NCBI GenBank assembly: GCA_949127775.1
Contig: CASBQF010000081.1
Span: 1 to 44,373, forward strand
Direction of reading: 5' to 3'
DNA: 44,373 nucleotides
From: Oscillatoriales cyanobacterium PMM_0080
GTDB lineage: Bacteria > Cyanobacteriota > Cyanobacteriia > Cyanobacteriales > Microcoleaceae
The notes beneath the pieces are model-generated. The model saw only the letters and a list, made by a program, of their open reading frames with translations. It was not told where the DNA came from and made no database searches. Positions 29,061 through 37,248 of this stretch are shown here, in pieces; the first letter of the stretch is position 1; each line of letters starts with the position of its first letter. A program made the translations under genes and the position numbers.

Positions 29061-29204
29061 ATCAATTCCGTTGGTATTGGAATTAATCTTACCCAAAATC
29101 AGGACACGGCAGTGCCGTTTCTTGCGCAATTGATCGCGGTAGGGACACGGCACTGCCGTGTCCTCTATATCATTGTCATTCCGACGTGCAGCCGGAATTG
29201 ATAT
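29061..29204. repeat. Composite palindromic element (8081-8442 family)
   Basis: It opens ATCAATTCCG and closes GCCGGAATTGATAT. The core hairpin is CAGGACACGGCAGTGCCGTT with GTAGGGACACGGCACTGCCG, plus TCCTC. It abuts the preceding MITE directly, so three element types are stacked in 420 bp. Confidence 0.75.
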
Positions 29205-29277
29205 TATTATCGATTTCTACAAGTATTAAAAATTTAATGAAGTAAAAAAAAAGCGATTTTTTTTTCGAGTTGACAGC

Positions 29278-29395
29278 TTGACTTTGACACTTTTAGGAAG
29301 TATAATTAAATAATGGGAATAGTGGCAAAATTAAATTTAACGCTACCACTCCCATTATCTAAATAATACCCTGGAAGTCAACTAAAAGTCAATAG
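29278..29395. promoter_or_regulatory. Inverted-repeat segment with outward-in promoters on both strands
   Basis: Plus strand: TTGACT (29278-29283), 17-bp spacer, TATAAT (29301-29306), a near-consensus sigma-70 promoter. Minus strand: TTGACT and TATTAT about 18 bp apart, reading the other way from around 29390. The DNA between is a palindrome: AATGGGAATAGTGG (about 29311-29326) with CCACTCCCATT (about 29346-29356). Any transcript from the plus promoter would enter the dam region in antisense. It could be another palindromic element with built-in promoters. Confidence 0.45.
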
Positions 29396-29481
29396 GTAAT
29401 ACTTTCTTTTTTAGGGCGGATTTTTTAACAAGATTGGCGAAAACCTGCTTCCTTCAACAATACATCGATCGGAGCATCTGG

Positions 29482-29556
29482 CCGCCTGCTCTTGGATGAA
29501 TGCGAGCTCGAGAGACAAGCTCTCGCGCGTTTCAATTGTATATTCAGGGCAGGTGG
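29482..29556. other. Structured intergenic segment downstream of dam
   Basis: CCGCCTGC (29482-29489) pairs with GCAGGTGG (29549-29556, one G-T). Inside, CGAGAG (29509-29514) pairs with CTCTCG (29520-29525). It is followed by GGTGGG/CCCACT. There is no T-run on either strand, so it is not a clear terminator. It may be part of an RNA started at the plus promoter near 29301 or of the dam 3' UTR. Confidence 0.35.
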
Positions 29557-29613
29557 GACGCACACCCACTCATTGTTTGATTATACAGAATGGTGCTTCT
29601 GCTTCCTGGACTG

Positions 29614-30501
29614 TTAAGTGTTAATTTCAACTGAACATATTAATAATTCCTTGACTTTGCCACGTTTGGAACTCTTAGAGTTAATTCCCCTAGACGCTGA
29701 TATTTCAATTAGTTGAGGGAGAGGAATTCTTTTAAAAGCTTGACTATCGCTGTAGAGTTCTTTGATGAAATCGCAGTTAGAATTAGATAGCATAACTTTG
29801 ACGCCCCGCTGGGCAAGTTCTACAAAAATATCTCTGAGTTTAATCTGTTCGGATTCTTTGAAATTATCGCGGCTGTAGGCTGTGAAGTTACTTGTGGCAC
29901 TGATTGGATAGTAAGGCGGATCAAAATAAACAAAGTCTTCGCTACTGTTAGCAAAATCTAAAATTTCATCGAATTTTCTGACTTCAATTTGAGCTGGCGC
30001 GAGTAAAGATGAGACCGATCGCAATAAATCTACTTGAGAAATGTTGGGATTTTTGTATCTGCCCATCGGAACATTAAATTGACCTTTGGAGTTTTCTCTG
30101 TAGAGGCCGTTATAACAAGTTTTATTTAGGTAAATCAGGCGTGCTGCTTTTTCTGTATCTGTTTTGTAGGAGCGCGCTCGCATCGAGTAATAATACTCTT
30201 GATTGTCCTTGCTGTGTTCTGAGGCGTGCTCCTCTAAAAGCTCAATTAGCTCCTCAACTTGATCCCTGACACAGCAGTAGGCATTAATCAACTCAGGATT
30301 AATATCTGTTAAAACAGCTTGCAAATGAGGATGCTGCTGTGCTAAGTAAAAAAATACAGCTCCGCCGCCCAGAAAAGGCTCGTAGTAAGTTGTGAACTTT
30401 TCAGGAAAATAAGGTTGATATTGTCCAATCAACCTAGTTTTGCCTCCAGCCCATTTCAGAAAGGGACGTGGCAAGACGATAGAAGGTGCGGAAGCAGACA
30501 T
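29614..30501 (-). CDS. Dam-family DNA adenine-N6 methyltransferase
   Basis: This 295-residue D12-class (alpha-group) methyltransferase has the AdoMet motif FLKWAGGKTRL (14-24), YEPFLGGGAVFF (40-51), the conserved TDINPELINAY, and the catalytic DPPY at 194-197 (FVYFDPPYYPIS). NKTCYNGLYRENSKGQFNVP is a hallmark of the Dam/DpnM group. It is expected to methylate adenine in GATC; cyanobacterial homologues (DmtA) do so, and GATC is the centre of the HIP1 octamer GCGATCGC that is frequent in this DNA. It stands alone on the minus strand with no adjacent restriction enzyme except the distant PD-(D/E)XK gene. The exact recognition site is inferred. Confidence 0.9.
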   Translation of the reverse strand: MSASAPSIVLPRPFLKWAGGKTRLIGQYQPYFPEKFTTYYEPFLGGGAVFFYLAQQHPHLQAVLTDINPELINAYCCVRDQVEELIELLEEHASEHSKDNQEYYYSMRARSYKTDTEKAARLIYLNKTCYNGLYRENSKGQFNVPMGRYKNPNISQVDLLRSVSSLLAPAQIEVRKFDEILDFANSSEDFVYFDPPYYPISATSNFTAYSRDNFKESEQIKLRDIFVELAQRGVKVMLSNSNCDFIKELYSDSQAFKRIPLPQLIEISASRGINSKSSKRGKVKELLICSVEINT

Positions 30502-30772
30502 TTATCTAGAAATAACAGCCCTATCATATTTATCACAGAACTCAATAGAAATATTTCTGAAGTTGTGACCCGAGGTTACGTGGCATTGAACAGACAGGGC
30601 CCGATCGCACGACCAAAAGTTTTCGCTAGAATTATAAATGTCAGTCTCGCGGGTAAAAATGCCCGATCGCCCGATCGGCAGATTTAGCTCCGGCTGTGCC
30701 AAAATTGTCTAACTCCCTCACAAGTGTTACCAGTCAAAGATCGAGCTGTAACACTTTACCCCACCTGTACTC

Positions 30773-30976
30773 ATGCAAGACTTCATTAATAACGTCTCTC
30801 GCTACCCCCGCTTTTTCATTACTATTTGTCTGGGGATTTTCTTTTTTCTGTTCGAGCGACTCAAGCCCCTGCTCGATCGACCGGCAACTGCGATCGCCCT
30901 GATTACTTCGATTGTAGCGACTTTTGTCTTCCTAACTTTTACACTGCGTGCCATGTTAGGGCTGAGTGCGGTTTGA
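30773..30976 (+). CDS. ycf33: DUF751 / Ycf33-like small membrane protein
   Basis: This 67-residue protein has two membrane segments (about 13-29 and 39-60). The family signature MQDFINNVSRYPRFF at the start and FTLRAMLGL at the end match DUF751/Ycf33, which is conserved in cyanobacteria and some plastid genomes and is presumably thylakoid located. Its function is unknown; an effect on cyclic electron flow has been discussed for Ycf33 mutants. ATG 30773 is supported by the conserved first residues. It is divergent from dam. Confidence 0.85.
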   Translation: MQDFINNVSRYPRFFITICLGIFFFLFERLKPLLDRPATAIALITSIVATFVFLTFTLRAMLGLSAV

Positions 30977-31388
30977 AGCCAAAGTTTTCGCCTAAAAAAG
31001 CGAATTTTCTCAGACAAAATAGAGGGCAGAATCTAGACAGGCCAAAGGGTTGAGGAAGTTGGAGATTTTTAATTTTCGTTGAAATATCAACTCCCGAAGT
31101 AACTGACAACTCTTGGCTGAGATGGCATACTTGGCAATAGTAGCTGAGATAGATTGGAATAGAAACTGAGTAAGCGACGTTTCGTCAGCGCTCCTCAACC
31201 TTGGCGCAGGCAAACATGAACGAAGTGCAAAACAAGCGTTTCCGACTATCAACCAACACAACTGGGGAAATAGTGCACTTCTGTTTCCCCGCTTTCAAAC
31301 GTTAATCATTAGGAAGCGGCATACCCCGCCCCGCTTTCCTCTCCCGTTAACCTGACGGTATTACGAGAGTTTCTAGCGGACAAGTCAG
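30977..31388. other. Gap with paired hairpins in the padR leader
   Basis: There is no gene. Two stems lie before the PadR start: GGGGAAATAG with CTGTTTCCCC (about 31264-31290, one wobble), and GGAAGCGG with CCGCTTTCC (about 31311-31341, imperfect). They could be leader RNA structure or element remnants. The left part near 30985-31075 has nothing notable. Confidence 0.35.
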
Positions 31389-31781
31389 ATGAAATTTGAA
31401 CACATCTATCAGTTTTTTCAAGATCCCCCTCCTGTTTATCTAAACAAGGAACTAGCGGTGTGCTACATTCTCTCGGTGTTATTGCGCGGAGATTCCTACG
31501 GTACAGAACTGATCGGACAACTAGAGAGGGAATTCCCCATCTACCGACTTTCTGATACCGTCCTCTACAGCGCTCTGAAATTCCTGGAAGATGAAGCCGT
31601 AATCACTGGTTACTGGAAAAAAGTAGAAGGACGTGGCCGGCCCCGCCGGATGTACCAAATCCTGCCGGAGTGGCGCCACCAAGCTCAAGACCTAGCTCGT
31701 CTCTGGCACGATTATATCGGTCAGGGAAACGGCGTGTCAGGGCGTCGGCCCCGCGCCTTAGAAACTGGTCATACGGGTTAG
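31389..31781 (+). CDS. PadR-family transcriptional regulator
   Basis: This 130-residue winged-helix regulator has the PadR core CYILSVLLRGDSYGTELIGQ, LSDTVLYSALKFLEDEAVITGYWKKVEGRGRPRRMYQ, with the typical wing GRGRPRRMY. The short C-terminal part (about residues 95-130) is shorter than the dimerisation domain of PadR-s1 and s2 proteins, so dimer contacts may lie in the N-terminal helix (MKFEHIYQFFQDPP). Its ligand and target are unknown; PadR proteins often repress a neighbouring transporter or phenolic-acid gene, but none is adjacent. Confidence 0.88.
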   Translation: MKFEHIYQFFQDPPPVYLNKELAVCYILSVLLRGDSYGTELIGQLEREFPIYRLSDTVLYSALKFLEDEAVITGYWKKVEGRGRPRRMYQILPEWRHQAQDLARLWHDYIGQGNGVSGRRPRALETGHTG

Positions 31782-31912
31782 CTAGTGTTTGAATCTGATG
31801 CCTAAACTTTTGAGATGTTGGCGCTACTTACTAAGCGATTTGCCTTTGTTGCCTTCGCTTGTACGACGACGATCGCCCGCGCGCAGCAATTAGAGCAGCT
31901 ACACTGCTAGTC

Positions 31913-32043
31913 AGGACTTACGCATTGTCACTTAAGAATTTAGGGATGATGGGGAGATATGGAATTTTGGTGGTGATGGGGAGAAAAATGTTTGCTACAA
32001 AGCTTTCTGCGAATTTGGTTAAAAAAGTGGCTGCGTAAGTCCT
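31913..32043. mobile_element. 131-bp MITE with perfect AGGACTTACGCA ends
   Basis: AGGACTTACGCA (31913-31924) and TGCGTAAGTCCT (32032-32043) are perfect 12-bp inverted repeats. The interior has two TGATGGGGAGA units and no ORF. The ends match the element at 2924-3147. No clear target duplication is visible. Confidence 0.75.
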
Positions 32044-32111
32044 CGATCGCTTTCGTCTGTAAATTTATGTAAAGTAATAGTAGAGAATTTCAATTACACA
32101 AACTTCTACCG

Positions 32112-32648
32112 ATGGATACTACTGTTCTTTCTTCAACGTTTGTGATCACGCTGCTGATGGCTATAGGCTTGTTTTTCTTCATCAAGGCCTCAGTCAAAGC
32201 TCGCATCGAACAAGTCAAGCTGGCTTCCGAGAGCGCTCAAGAGTCACTGTTAACCCAGCTACAAGAGTATTTTGCTTCTAGGGCTTACCGAGTTGTAGCC
32301 GTCGATGCTCCCAACTATAAAGTCACTTTTGAAGGTTTTGTGCGGCCTAGTCGGTTTTTAGCTATTTTTCTCACCATGCTGAGTGCAGGTGGCACTCTGT
32401 GCTTGGGACTGGTTTTGGGAATGCTAGTTCCTTCTTCAGGTCAACTTTTCCTAGCTTTGGTACTGCTGTCGCCGCTGGCGGGCGTATTTTACTGGAAAAA
32501 AGCTGGACGCTCGGAGCAAGTCTCGCTCAAACTCGAATCAGTCGCTGACTCGGGAAGCCAAACCAAGAGCTTTGTTACTGTCAGAGCTCACCGCGATGAA
32601 CTAGAAGCTATGCAACACGCTTTAAATTTAAAACCGCTAGAAGATTAA
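32112..32648 (+). CDS. CCB1-like membrane protein (cytochrome b6 haem ci assembly family)
   Basis: This 178-residue protein has a first membrane helix at about 8-26 (FVITLLMAIGLFFFIKASVK) and a pair of helices at about 80-120 (FLAIFLTMLSAGGTLCLGLVL, LFLALVLLSPLAGVFYW). Between them are SLLTQLQEYFASRAYRV and VTFEGFVRPS, and a soluble C-terminal domain follows. This order and these motifs match the CCB1 family (former DUF3529); plant CCB1 is needed for covalent haem ci attachment to cytochrome b6. The function in cyanobacteria is inferred from homology. ATG 32112 follows directly on the MITE, whose right end is 70 bp away. Confidence 0.72.
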   Translation: MDTTVLSSTFVITLLMAIGLFFFIKASVKARIEQVKLASESAQESLLTQLQEYFASRAYRVVAVDAPNYKVTFEGFVRPSRFLAIFLTMLSAGGTLCLGLVLGMLVPSSGQLFLALVLLSPLAGVFYWKKAGRSEQVSLKLESVADSGSQTKSFVTVRAHRDELEAMQHALNLKPLED

Positions 32649-32948
32649 TAGTTTGGTACGGAACGTTTTTTGATATGCTAGATGCCGTACTTAGACTTTG
32701 AAGACTTTGAGCAGACAAACCGATGACTGCTTCCTTTGTTTTTCGTTACCTGTTCGGTCGATCGACTCTCAGTGTCAAAAAAAAGTCAAAAAAAACCATT
32801 ATCGTGAGAGTGCCCGCTGTGGCGATCGCCCGAATCGACGATCTATCTTGCTGCGATGGCTCCTTATACCCTAGTTACTAAGGACTTTTCGCATAAATTC
32901 AGTTGGCACTCTCCAGACAATGAGACCGATCGCGCTTTTGTTAAAAAA

Positions 32949-32976
32949 GTTAGAAAAACATTGGTGTCAATGTTTT
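32949..32976 (-). terminator. Intrinsic terminator of the DUF3155 gene
   Basis: On the minus strand AAAACATTG, the loop ACAC, then CAATGTTTT form a perfect 9-bp stem. It continues into T-rich DNA (TTTCTAACTTTTTT). It lies about 20 bases after the DUF3155 stop codon. The remainder of the 32649-32993 gap has no gene. Confidence 0.75.
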
Positions 32977-32993
32977 GAGCTAAACGTTTTGGT

Positions 32994-33317
32994 TTAGGCG
33001 CGACTGGCTGACACCACAGCAATTTTTTCTGTGGTTGCTTCCAGCATTACCTTTAAGCTGGGAAACAAGAAGTGGTTCTCTTCTACGTATTGGGCTCCAA
33101 ATAAACCTTTCTCAGCCCAGAAGTATCTGTCAGTGGTATGCTCGTTACGCTTGACTAAAAGCAAAGCTGGGGGAGCAATGCCTTCGGCATGAATAAATTT
33201 GCGAGCTGCTGTTACGGGTTTATCTTCGCCACTCTCGATGCTATATTGAGGCACGCACTCTAAAATTCTGCGTCCCTCTTGTCGGCGGCGACTCTTGCGT
33301 TTGCGTCTCCTGGCCAA
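32994..33317 (-). CDS. DUF3155-family cyanobacterial protein
   Basis: This 107-residue protein has a very basic N-terminus (MARRRKRKSRRRQEGRRIL), then the strongly conserved block VPQYSIESGEDKPVTAARKF and IHAEGIAPPALLLVKRNEHT. The family is restricted to cyanobacteria and has no known function. The Arg/Lys-rich start suggests nucleic-acid or ribosome association, which is inference only. GAGG lies a few bases before the ATG on the minus strand, and a good terminator follows the stop, so it is monocistronic. Confidence 0.85.
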   Translation of the reverse strand: MARRRKRKSRRRQEGRRILECVPQYSIESGEDKPVTAARKFIHAEGIAPPALLLVKRNEHTTDRYFWAEKGLFGAQYVEENHFLFPSLKVMLEATTEKIAVVSASRA

Positions 33318-33474
33318 TTTCTTTACCTCCTCTTCATCAATGAATGTGAGCAGACAGTATGAGCAGACAGGTTGTAATGATAGCTACCAAATCCGAGCCC
33401 AGTATATCTGTTATAGCTCCAAACCTCAACTGGTTTTAATATATCGACACAATCTTTACATTCGTACCGATCGA

Positions 33475-33645
33475 CAAAAGTGTAGCGGTTTGCGACTTTT
33501 GGCGTTAGGAACTAGCGCTTCTGCCCTTGGAGGGGATGTAAGGCGAAAGTCATCAGGACGTAAAAAATCCATGAAGTCTGAGGCAGTCCCCAATGAATTG
33601 GGAAGCCGACACGCCCTCCGTGAGGGAGCGTGTAGGTAGTTCAAC
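33475..33645 (+). pseudogene. Fossil 3' end of an IS200/IS605-type tnpB with right-end hairpin
   Basis: The plus-strand frame GTSASALGGDVRRKSSGRKK, SMKSEAVPNELGS resembles the C-terminal tail of cyanobacterial TnpB (OrfB) proteins, which at DNA level overlaps the omega RNA. It is followed by AATGAATTGGGAAGCC, the hairpin ACACGCCCTC / GAGGGAGCGTGT (33609-33633), and GTAGGTAGTTCAA, the usual form of the right end of these elements. The rest of tnpB, tnpA and the left end are missing. It lies directly upstream of the Hik2-like gene, whose promoter may lie in or near it. Confidence 0.55.
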
Positions 33646-33667
33646 TTGAATATTCCGTTACCTTATT

Positions 33668-35068
33668 GTGGCGCTCATGCTAATGCCAGCCAGTTCAGAA
33701 TTTGTGCAGCTTTGTCGATCGCAGGTAGCGATCGCCGTTAGTTTGGGAGCAACATTCAGCGCGGTATACCTGACACAGGAGCTGGTACCCGGCAGCGAAG
33801 CCAAGTTGGTGCCGATCGCAGTTTACCCAGACACCTCCGTCGAATCGGAAGAAAATCAGGGACTGAGGCTGCAATCTTCGGAAAACTCGACAGTCAAATC
33901 ATTGCCACTCCTAGGCCCACCGACTACGCCTGTGGAAAAATCAACCGTGGAGACGATCGAACCTGAGCCACTTCCAGGTTTTGATGGCAGCTCCAATCAG
34001 TGCCAAGGCCCGGAGAATCTATGGCAGCAGGGTCGGCAACTTGTGACGCCTCTGATACACGAAGGCTCTGTAATGGGTCTCCTCGTCAACGGTCGGGAAG
34101 ACAGGCCTTGGAACGAACGAGAGGAGGCGAATATTCAACAAATTGCTCGCACCCTAGCCCTAGCCTGTATTTTAGACCAGCGCTCGCAGTGGATGCAGCA
34201 GGAATTGAACTCTGCTGGGCAAAGCCAGGCTCAGGTTTACGACACAATGCACAATTTGCTGCACCAGTTTAAAAGTCCGCTGACAGCATTGCGAACTTTT
34301 GGCAAGTTGTTAGCCCGGCGGCTGGTACCAGAAGATAAAAATCGCAATGTGGCTTTTAGTATTGTCCGAGAGAGCGATCGGCTCTCTGAGTTGCTGTTAC
34401 ACTTCGATCGAACCGTTGACACTGGCGAAGCAAATCTGAGACTACCGTCGGGCACTTCAGAAACAGCAATGTCTAATCTGGAATTAATCCGGCATTCTCC
34501 TCTGTCGCTGTCACCTGTTGCCAATTCGGAGGAATCCTGTTTTGTGGCAGAAGTCTTAAAACCATTGTTAATGTCCGCCGAGGCGATCGCCTCCGAAAGA
34601 CATCTAAAATTGGTAGCCGACATACCTACGGATTTGCCGCCAGTTGAAGTGAACGATCGAGCTTTGCGCGAAGTTTTGAGCAACTTAATTGACAATGCTT
34701 TGAAATATACACCTGCGGGTCGCCAAATTTATATTAAACTCAAATACACAGCAGCCAATGGCGATCTTCGGCCAGCATATCGCCAATTTCCGGCCATAGC
34801 AGTTGCAGTCAGCGACACAGGTTCCGGCATTCCCCCCCAAGATTTAGAGCATTTATTTGAGCGGCACTACCGGGGAGAAAAAGCACAGACAGAAATTCCT
34901 GGTACAGGATTGGGTTTGGCGATCGCCCGCGATTTAGTCCGCCAAATGCAAGGAGAAATCGAAGTATTTTCTCCACTAAATCCTGAATGGTTGCCATCTG
35001 CGGCTGCTCATGTATATCCAACGGATCGCGGCACTACATTTTTGCTTTGGCTACCACTGAAAAAATGA
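33668..35068 (+). CDS. hik2: Hik2 / chloroplast-sensor-kinase-like redox histidine kinase
   Basis: This 466-residue soluble kinase has an N-terminal GAF-like domain (about 6-170) starting PASSEFVQLCRSQVAIAV with Cys16, then VSLGATFSAVYLTQELVPG. HisKA has NLLHQFKSPLTALRTFGKLL with His199, and the ATPase has LIDNALKYTP, DTGSGIPPQ and GTGLGLAIA. The first block and the LHQFKSPLTALRTFGKLL segment are the signature of Hik2 and plant CSK, which sense plastoquinone redox state or salt; a conserved N-terminal Cys was reported to help hold a 3Fe-4S cluster, and Cys16 is in the expected place. It reads from GTG 33668; ATG 33677 or 33683 (directly before PASSEF) may be the real start. Its partner Rre1 is not in the window. 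Confidence 0.8.
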   Translation: MALMLMPASSEFVQLCRSQVAIAVSLGATFSAVYLTQELVPGSEAKLVPIAVYPDTSVESEENQGLRLQSSENSTVKSLPLLGPPTTPVEKSTVETIEPEPLPGFDGSSNQCQGPENLWQQGRQLVTPLIHEGSVMGLLVNGREDRPWNEREEANIQQIARTLALACILDQRSQWMQQELNSAGQSQAQVYDTMHNLLHQFKSPLTALRTFGKLLARRLVPEDKNRNVAFSIVRESDRLSELLLHFDRTVDTGEANLRLPSGTSETAMSNLELIRHSPLSLSPVANSEESCFVAEVLKPLLMSAEAIASERHLKLVADIPTDLPPVEVNDRALREVLSNLIDNALKYTPAGRQIYIKLKYTAANGDLRPAYRQFPAIAVAVSDTGSGIPPQDLEHLFERHYRGEKAQTEIPGTGLGLAIARDLVRQMQGEIEVFSPLNPEWLPSAAAHVYPTDRGTTFLLWLPLKK

Positions 35069-35093
35069 ATTATATTTTTTTGAGACTGTTTTT

Positions 35094-35786
35094 ATGAAGA
35101 ATCTGCCTTTATTCGATAAGATTCCCAAGTTCTATAAGTCTTTAGAAATTCTCAACAAACACTTTTTTACTGTACCATTTTTAGCTGTTTTCAATACTCT
35201 AACTGTCCTGATTTTGGGTGGACTGAGCATATACGCCAAGCTCAACAACCAGGGAGACGGAATTGAACGCCTGTTTAGCGATCCGTTTAATGTCTGGTTC
35301 CCCTACGAAGGTATTTTTACCGGAATTTCCGAAGTCTTATGGTGCATACCAGTCGCAATTTGTGGATTTACGTTCGGAGTGCTGCGCCAAAAAGAGCGAG
35401 AGAGTCGATCGGCAATATTCTTATTTTTTAGCGCTTTACTGCTAGGAGTCTTTTTTCTCGATGACAGGTTTCGGATGACTTTGATTCTTTCTCAGTTAGG
35501 AATATCTAAGGGATTAATTTATTTATGTTATGGAAGTGCTGTTTTCCTTTATGGACTTAAGTTTTGGCGACATATCAAAACTACTCCTTACCTGCCATTA
35601 CTCGCAGCATTCCTCTTGTTCGCTATCTCCAGATTTGAGGATATTTTAAACTTGCCAAGTTTAGGAGCGCACGCGATGCTAGAAGATGGCACCAAGTTAT
35701 TAGCTCTCCTGAATTTAGCCATGTATTTTTGGTACGTATGTCATCAGGAAATTGGCCGACGTTTGCCACAGAATGGAGAGAATTGA
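35094..35786 (+). CDS. Polytopic membrane protein of unknown function
   Basis: This 230-residue protein has about six hydrophobic segments (near 28-47, 78-97, 104-121, 132-150, 158-173 and 203-216). The loops are charged (RQKERESR, DDRFR). I recognise no family signature. It starts 25 bp after the Hik2-like kinase stop on the same strand, so the two may be cotranscribed, but no Shine-Dalgarno is obvious. A MITE follows 105 bp after the stop. Alternative starts are unlikely because the N-terminal residues precede the first helix closely. Confidence 0.7.
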   Translation: MKNLPLFDKIPKFYKSLEILNKHFFTVPFLAVFNTLTVLILGGLSIYAKLNNQGDGIERLFSDPFNVWFPYEGIFTGISEVLWCIPVAICGFTFGVLRQKERESRSAIFLFFSALLLGVFFLDDRFRMTLILSQLGISKGLIYLCYGSAVFLYGLKFWRHIKTTPYLPLLAAFLLFAISRFEDILNLPSLGAHAMLEDGTKLLALLNLAMYFWYVCHQEIGRRLPQNGEN

Positions 35787-35891
35787 GCTTGTAAGCTGTT
35801 GCGCATTTAAATTGGAAATTCGGGACGCTGCTCAAAGCCAACCCTGTCAAGGTGTGTTTGTCGAGCTTGGTTCTTAGTGCCGAAAATGCTT

Positions 35892-36040
35892 GAAATTTGG
35901 TAATTTGTAGGGTGGGCCGTAAGCAGCAGTTGACTTTGATACCCATCGAAATGCGTACTGGTTGACTTTTTCAATGCTTTTTGACGCACCCTATAAGATG
36001 AGCTGGTGCGCAATGCGCACCCTACAAACTACAAACTACG
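35892..36040. mobile_element. MITE-like element with TTTGTAGGGTG ends (uninterrupted copy)
   Basis: GAAATTTGGTAATTTGTAGG at the left and GGTGCGCAATGCGCACCCTAC at the right are the same ends as 28787-29056. The interior ACCCATCGAAATGCGTACTG runs through without the 126-bp insertion found there. The rest of the 35787-36186 gap has an AGCATCGT hairpin-like fragment near 36100. Confidence 0.7.
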
Positions 36041-36186
36041 ATATTTTAAGTATTTGAGAGACTTTTATCCAAGCTCTACAGACACGCCAGACAGGGACGA
36101 TGCTCAGAGCATCGTCCCACAAGATTTTTATTGACTTTTGACACACAATTTAAATGTAGAACAGCTTAAACAAATCATATTGACAA

Positions 36187-37248
36187 TTAAAACCATGTTT
36201 TACGATCGGAAAAACCCCTAATTGTCGGATGACATAATTGAGATTGAGTTTGAAAAAATCTGAAAAAATTTTTCACATTTTTCGTGGGATAAGCCTGAAT
36301 AAAATAATCACACCATGCTGAACAATTACCCAGATTTAACCATTTTAATTTGCTAGAATCAGCACCGACTTTTGAGTTTAATTCTATCCCTAAAATGTCG
36401 GCATTAACCGCAATTTCTTTCTCGACTACTAAAACATTCTCGTAGAGATTGGCAATAATTTCTTGGCCTGTTGCCGTCATTTGTAAATTCTGCAATCCCC
36501 CTTGAATGTATGGAGATACAACATTCCAAAAAAAATTGGGATAACCGACTCGCAAATCTCCTGGGTGGGAGTAGCCTAGAGCTTTATTCGTACCAATTTC
36601 TGCAAATTCATAAAACAGCGCTGGAATTTTTTCTAAATAGCGAGGATCGCTGAGTTGACCGATTAAATCTGCGGCCCGAACTAAGCCTGGATAATTGACA
36701 GTAGAAGAATGTTCTTCGTCATTTGGCACAGGAAAACGAGTCAATTCAATATTACGCTGAATCATCTTAAAATCTATTAAATTGTGATTTGTAAAATGTT
36801 CTTGTATGAACATTTTACCCCTGTCTACATGATAGGGAGTCAAACTAGCATCCGTTGCACCGAACTCTAGATATATTGTCTTGTTATCGATGCCGGTAGC
36901 GTACAATCTTTCGCTATGCTTGTCTTGAGAGCAGATGCCTTTGACGTAGCCGACATCGTGGAATAACAAGGAAACAATCACTTCTAACCAGTTGTTTTGA
37001 GAAATGTTCCCTTCACGGATGTATTTGCCACGTAATATTTCCTGTCCTACTAAGGTAACGAGAATTGTGTGCTCGACGTTATGATAAAGGGCGTCACTGG
37101 TGCCAATGTTTGTTAAAGCTATGTTGACAGTTTGTTCTATTAGTTGAGAAGCATCGGACTTCAGGTTCCCGTAAGTGTCGCGGTATCCAGCTTTTAAGCT
37201 TTCAATAAAGCTGTCGGTGATGGCTGTTATGATATTCAACATATGCAC
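36187..37248 (-). CDS. HD-domain metal-dependent phosphohydrolase
   Basis: This 353-residue protein has an HD domain: YHNVEHTILVTLVGQEIL (first His), SLLFHDVGYVKG (the His-Asp pair), then KHSERLYATG and a distal Asp in VRAADLIGQLSDP. HD enzymes hydrolyse nucleotides or phosphodiesters using these His/Asp-bound metals. It resembles a cyanobacterial HD metalloprotein family of about 280-310 residues. The last 60-70 residues (from about 285, SSKLKWLNLGNCSAWCDYF onward) look Cys- and aromatic-rich and unlike the rest, so the end may be extended or frameshifted. The substrate is unknown. ATG 37248 or 37242 could be the start. Confidence 0.75.
   Translation of the reverse strand: MHMLNIITAITDSFIESLKAGYRDTYGNLKSDASQLIEQTVNIALTNIGTSDALYHNVEHTILVTLVGQEILRGKYIREGNISQNNWLEVIVSLLFHDVGYVKGICSQDKHSERLYATGIDNKTIYLEFGATDASLTPYHVDRGKMFIQEHFTNHNLIDFKMIQRNIELTRFPVPNDEEHSSTVNYPGLVRAADLIGQLSDPRYLEKIPALFYEFAEIGTNKALGYSHPGDLRVGYPNFFWNVVSPYIQGGLQNLQMTATGQEIIANLYENVLVVEKEIAVNADILGIELNSKVGADSSKLKWLNLGNCSAWCDYFIQAYPTKNVKNFFRFFQTQSQLCHPTIRGFSDRKTWF

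Noticed and set aside
28741-29201. Plus-strand frames of 70-80 codons after the PD-(D/E)XK gene
   Set aside because: They are translations of stacked MITE and palindromic element DNA.
29400-29500. GAAGGAAGCAG on the minus strand near 29450, like the core of SRP (4.5S) RNA
   Set aside because: The required TCC-GGAA-GGA apical loop and flanking AGGTC are missing, so the resemblance is a short chance match.
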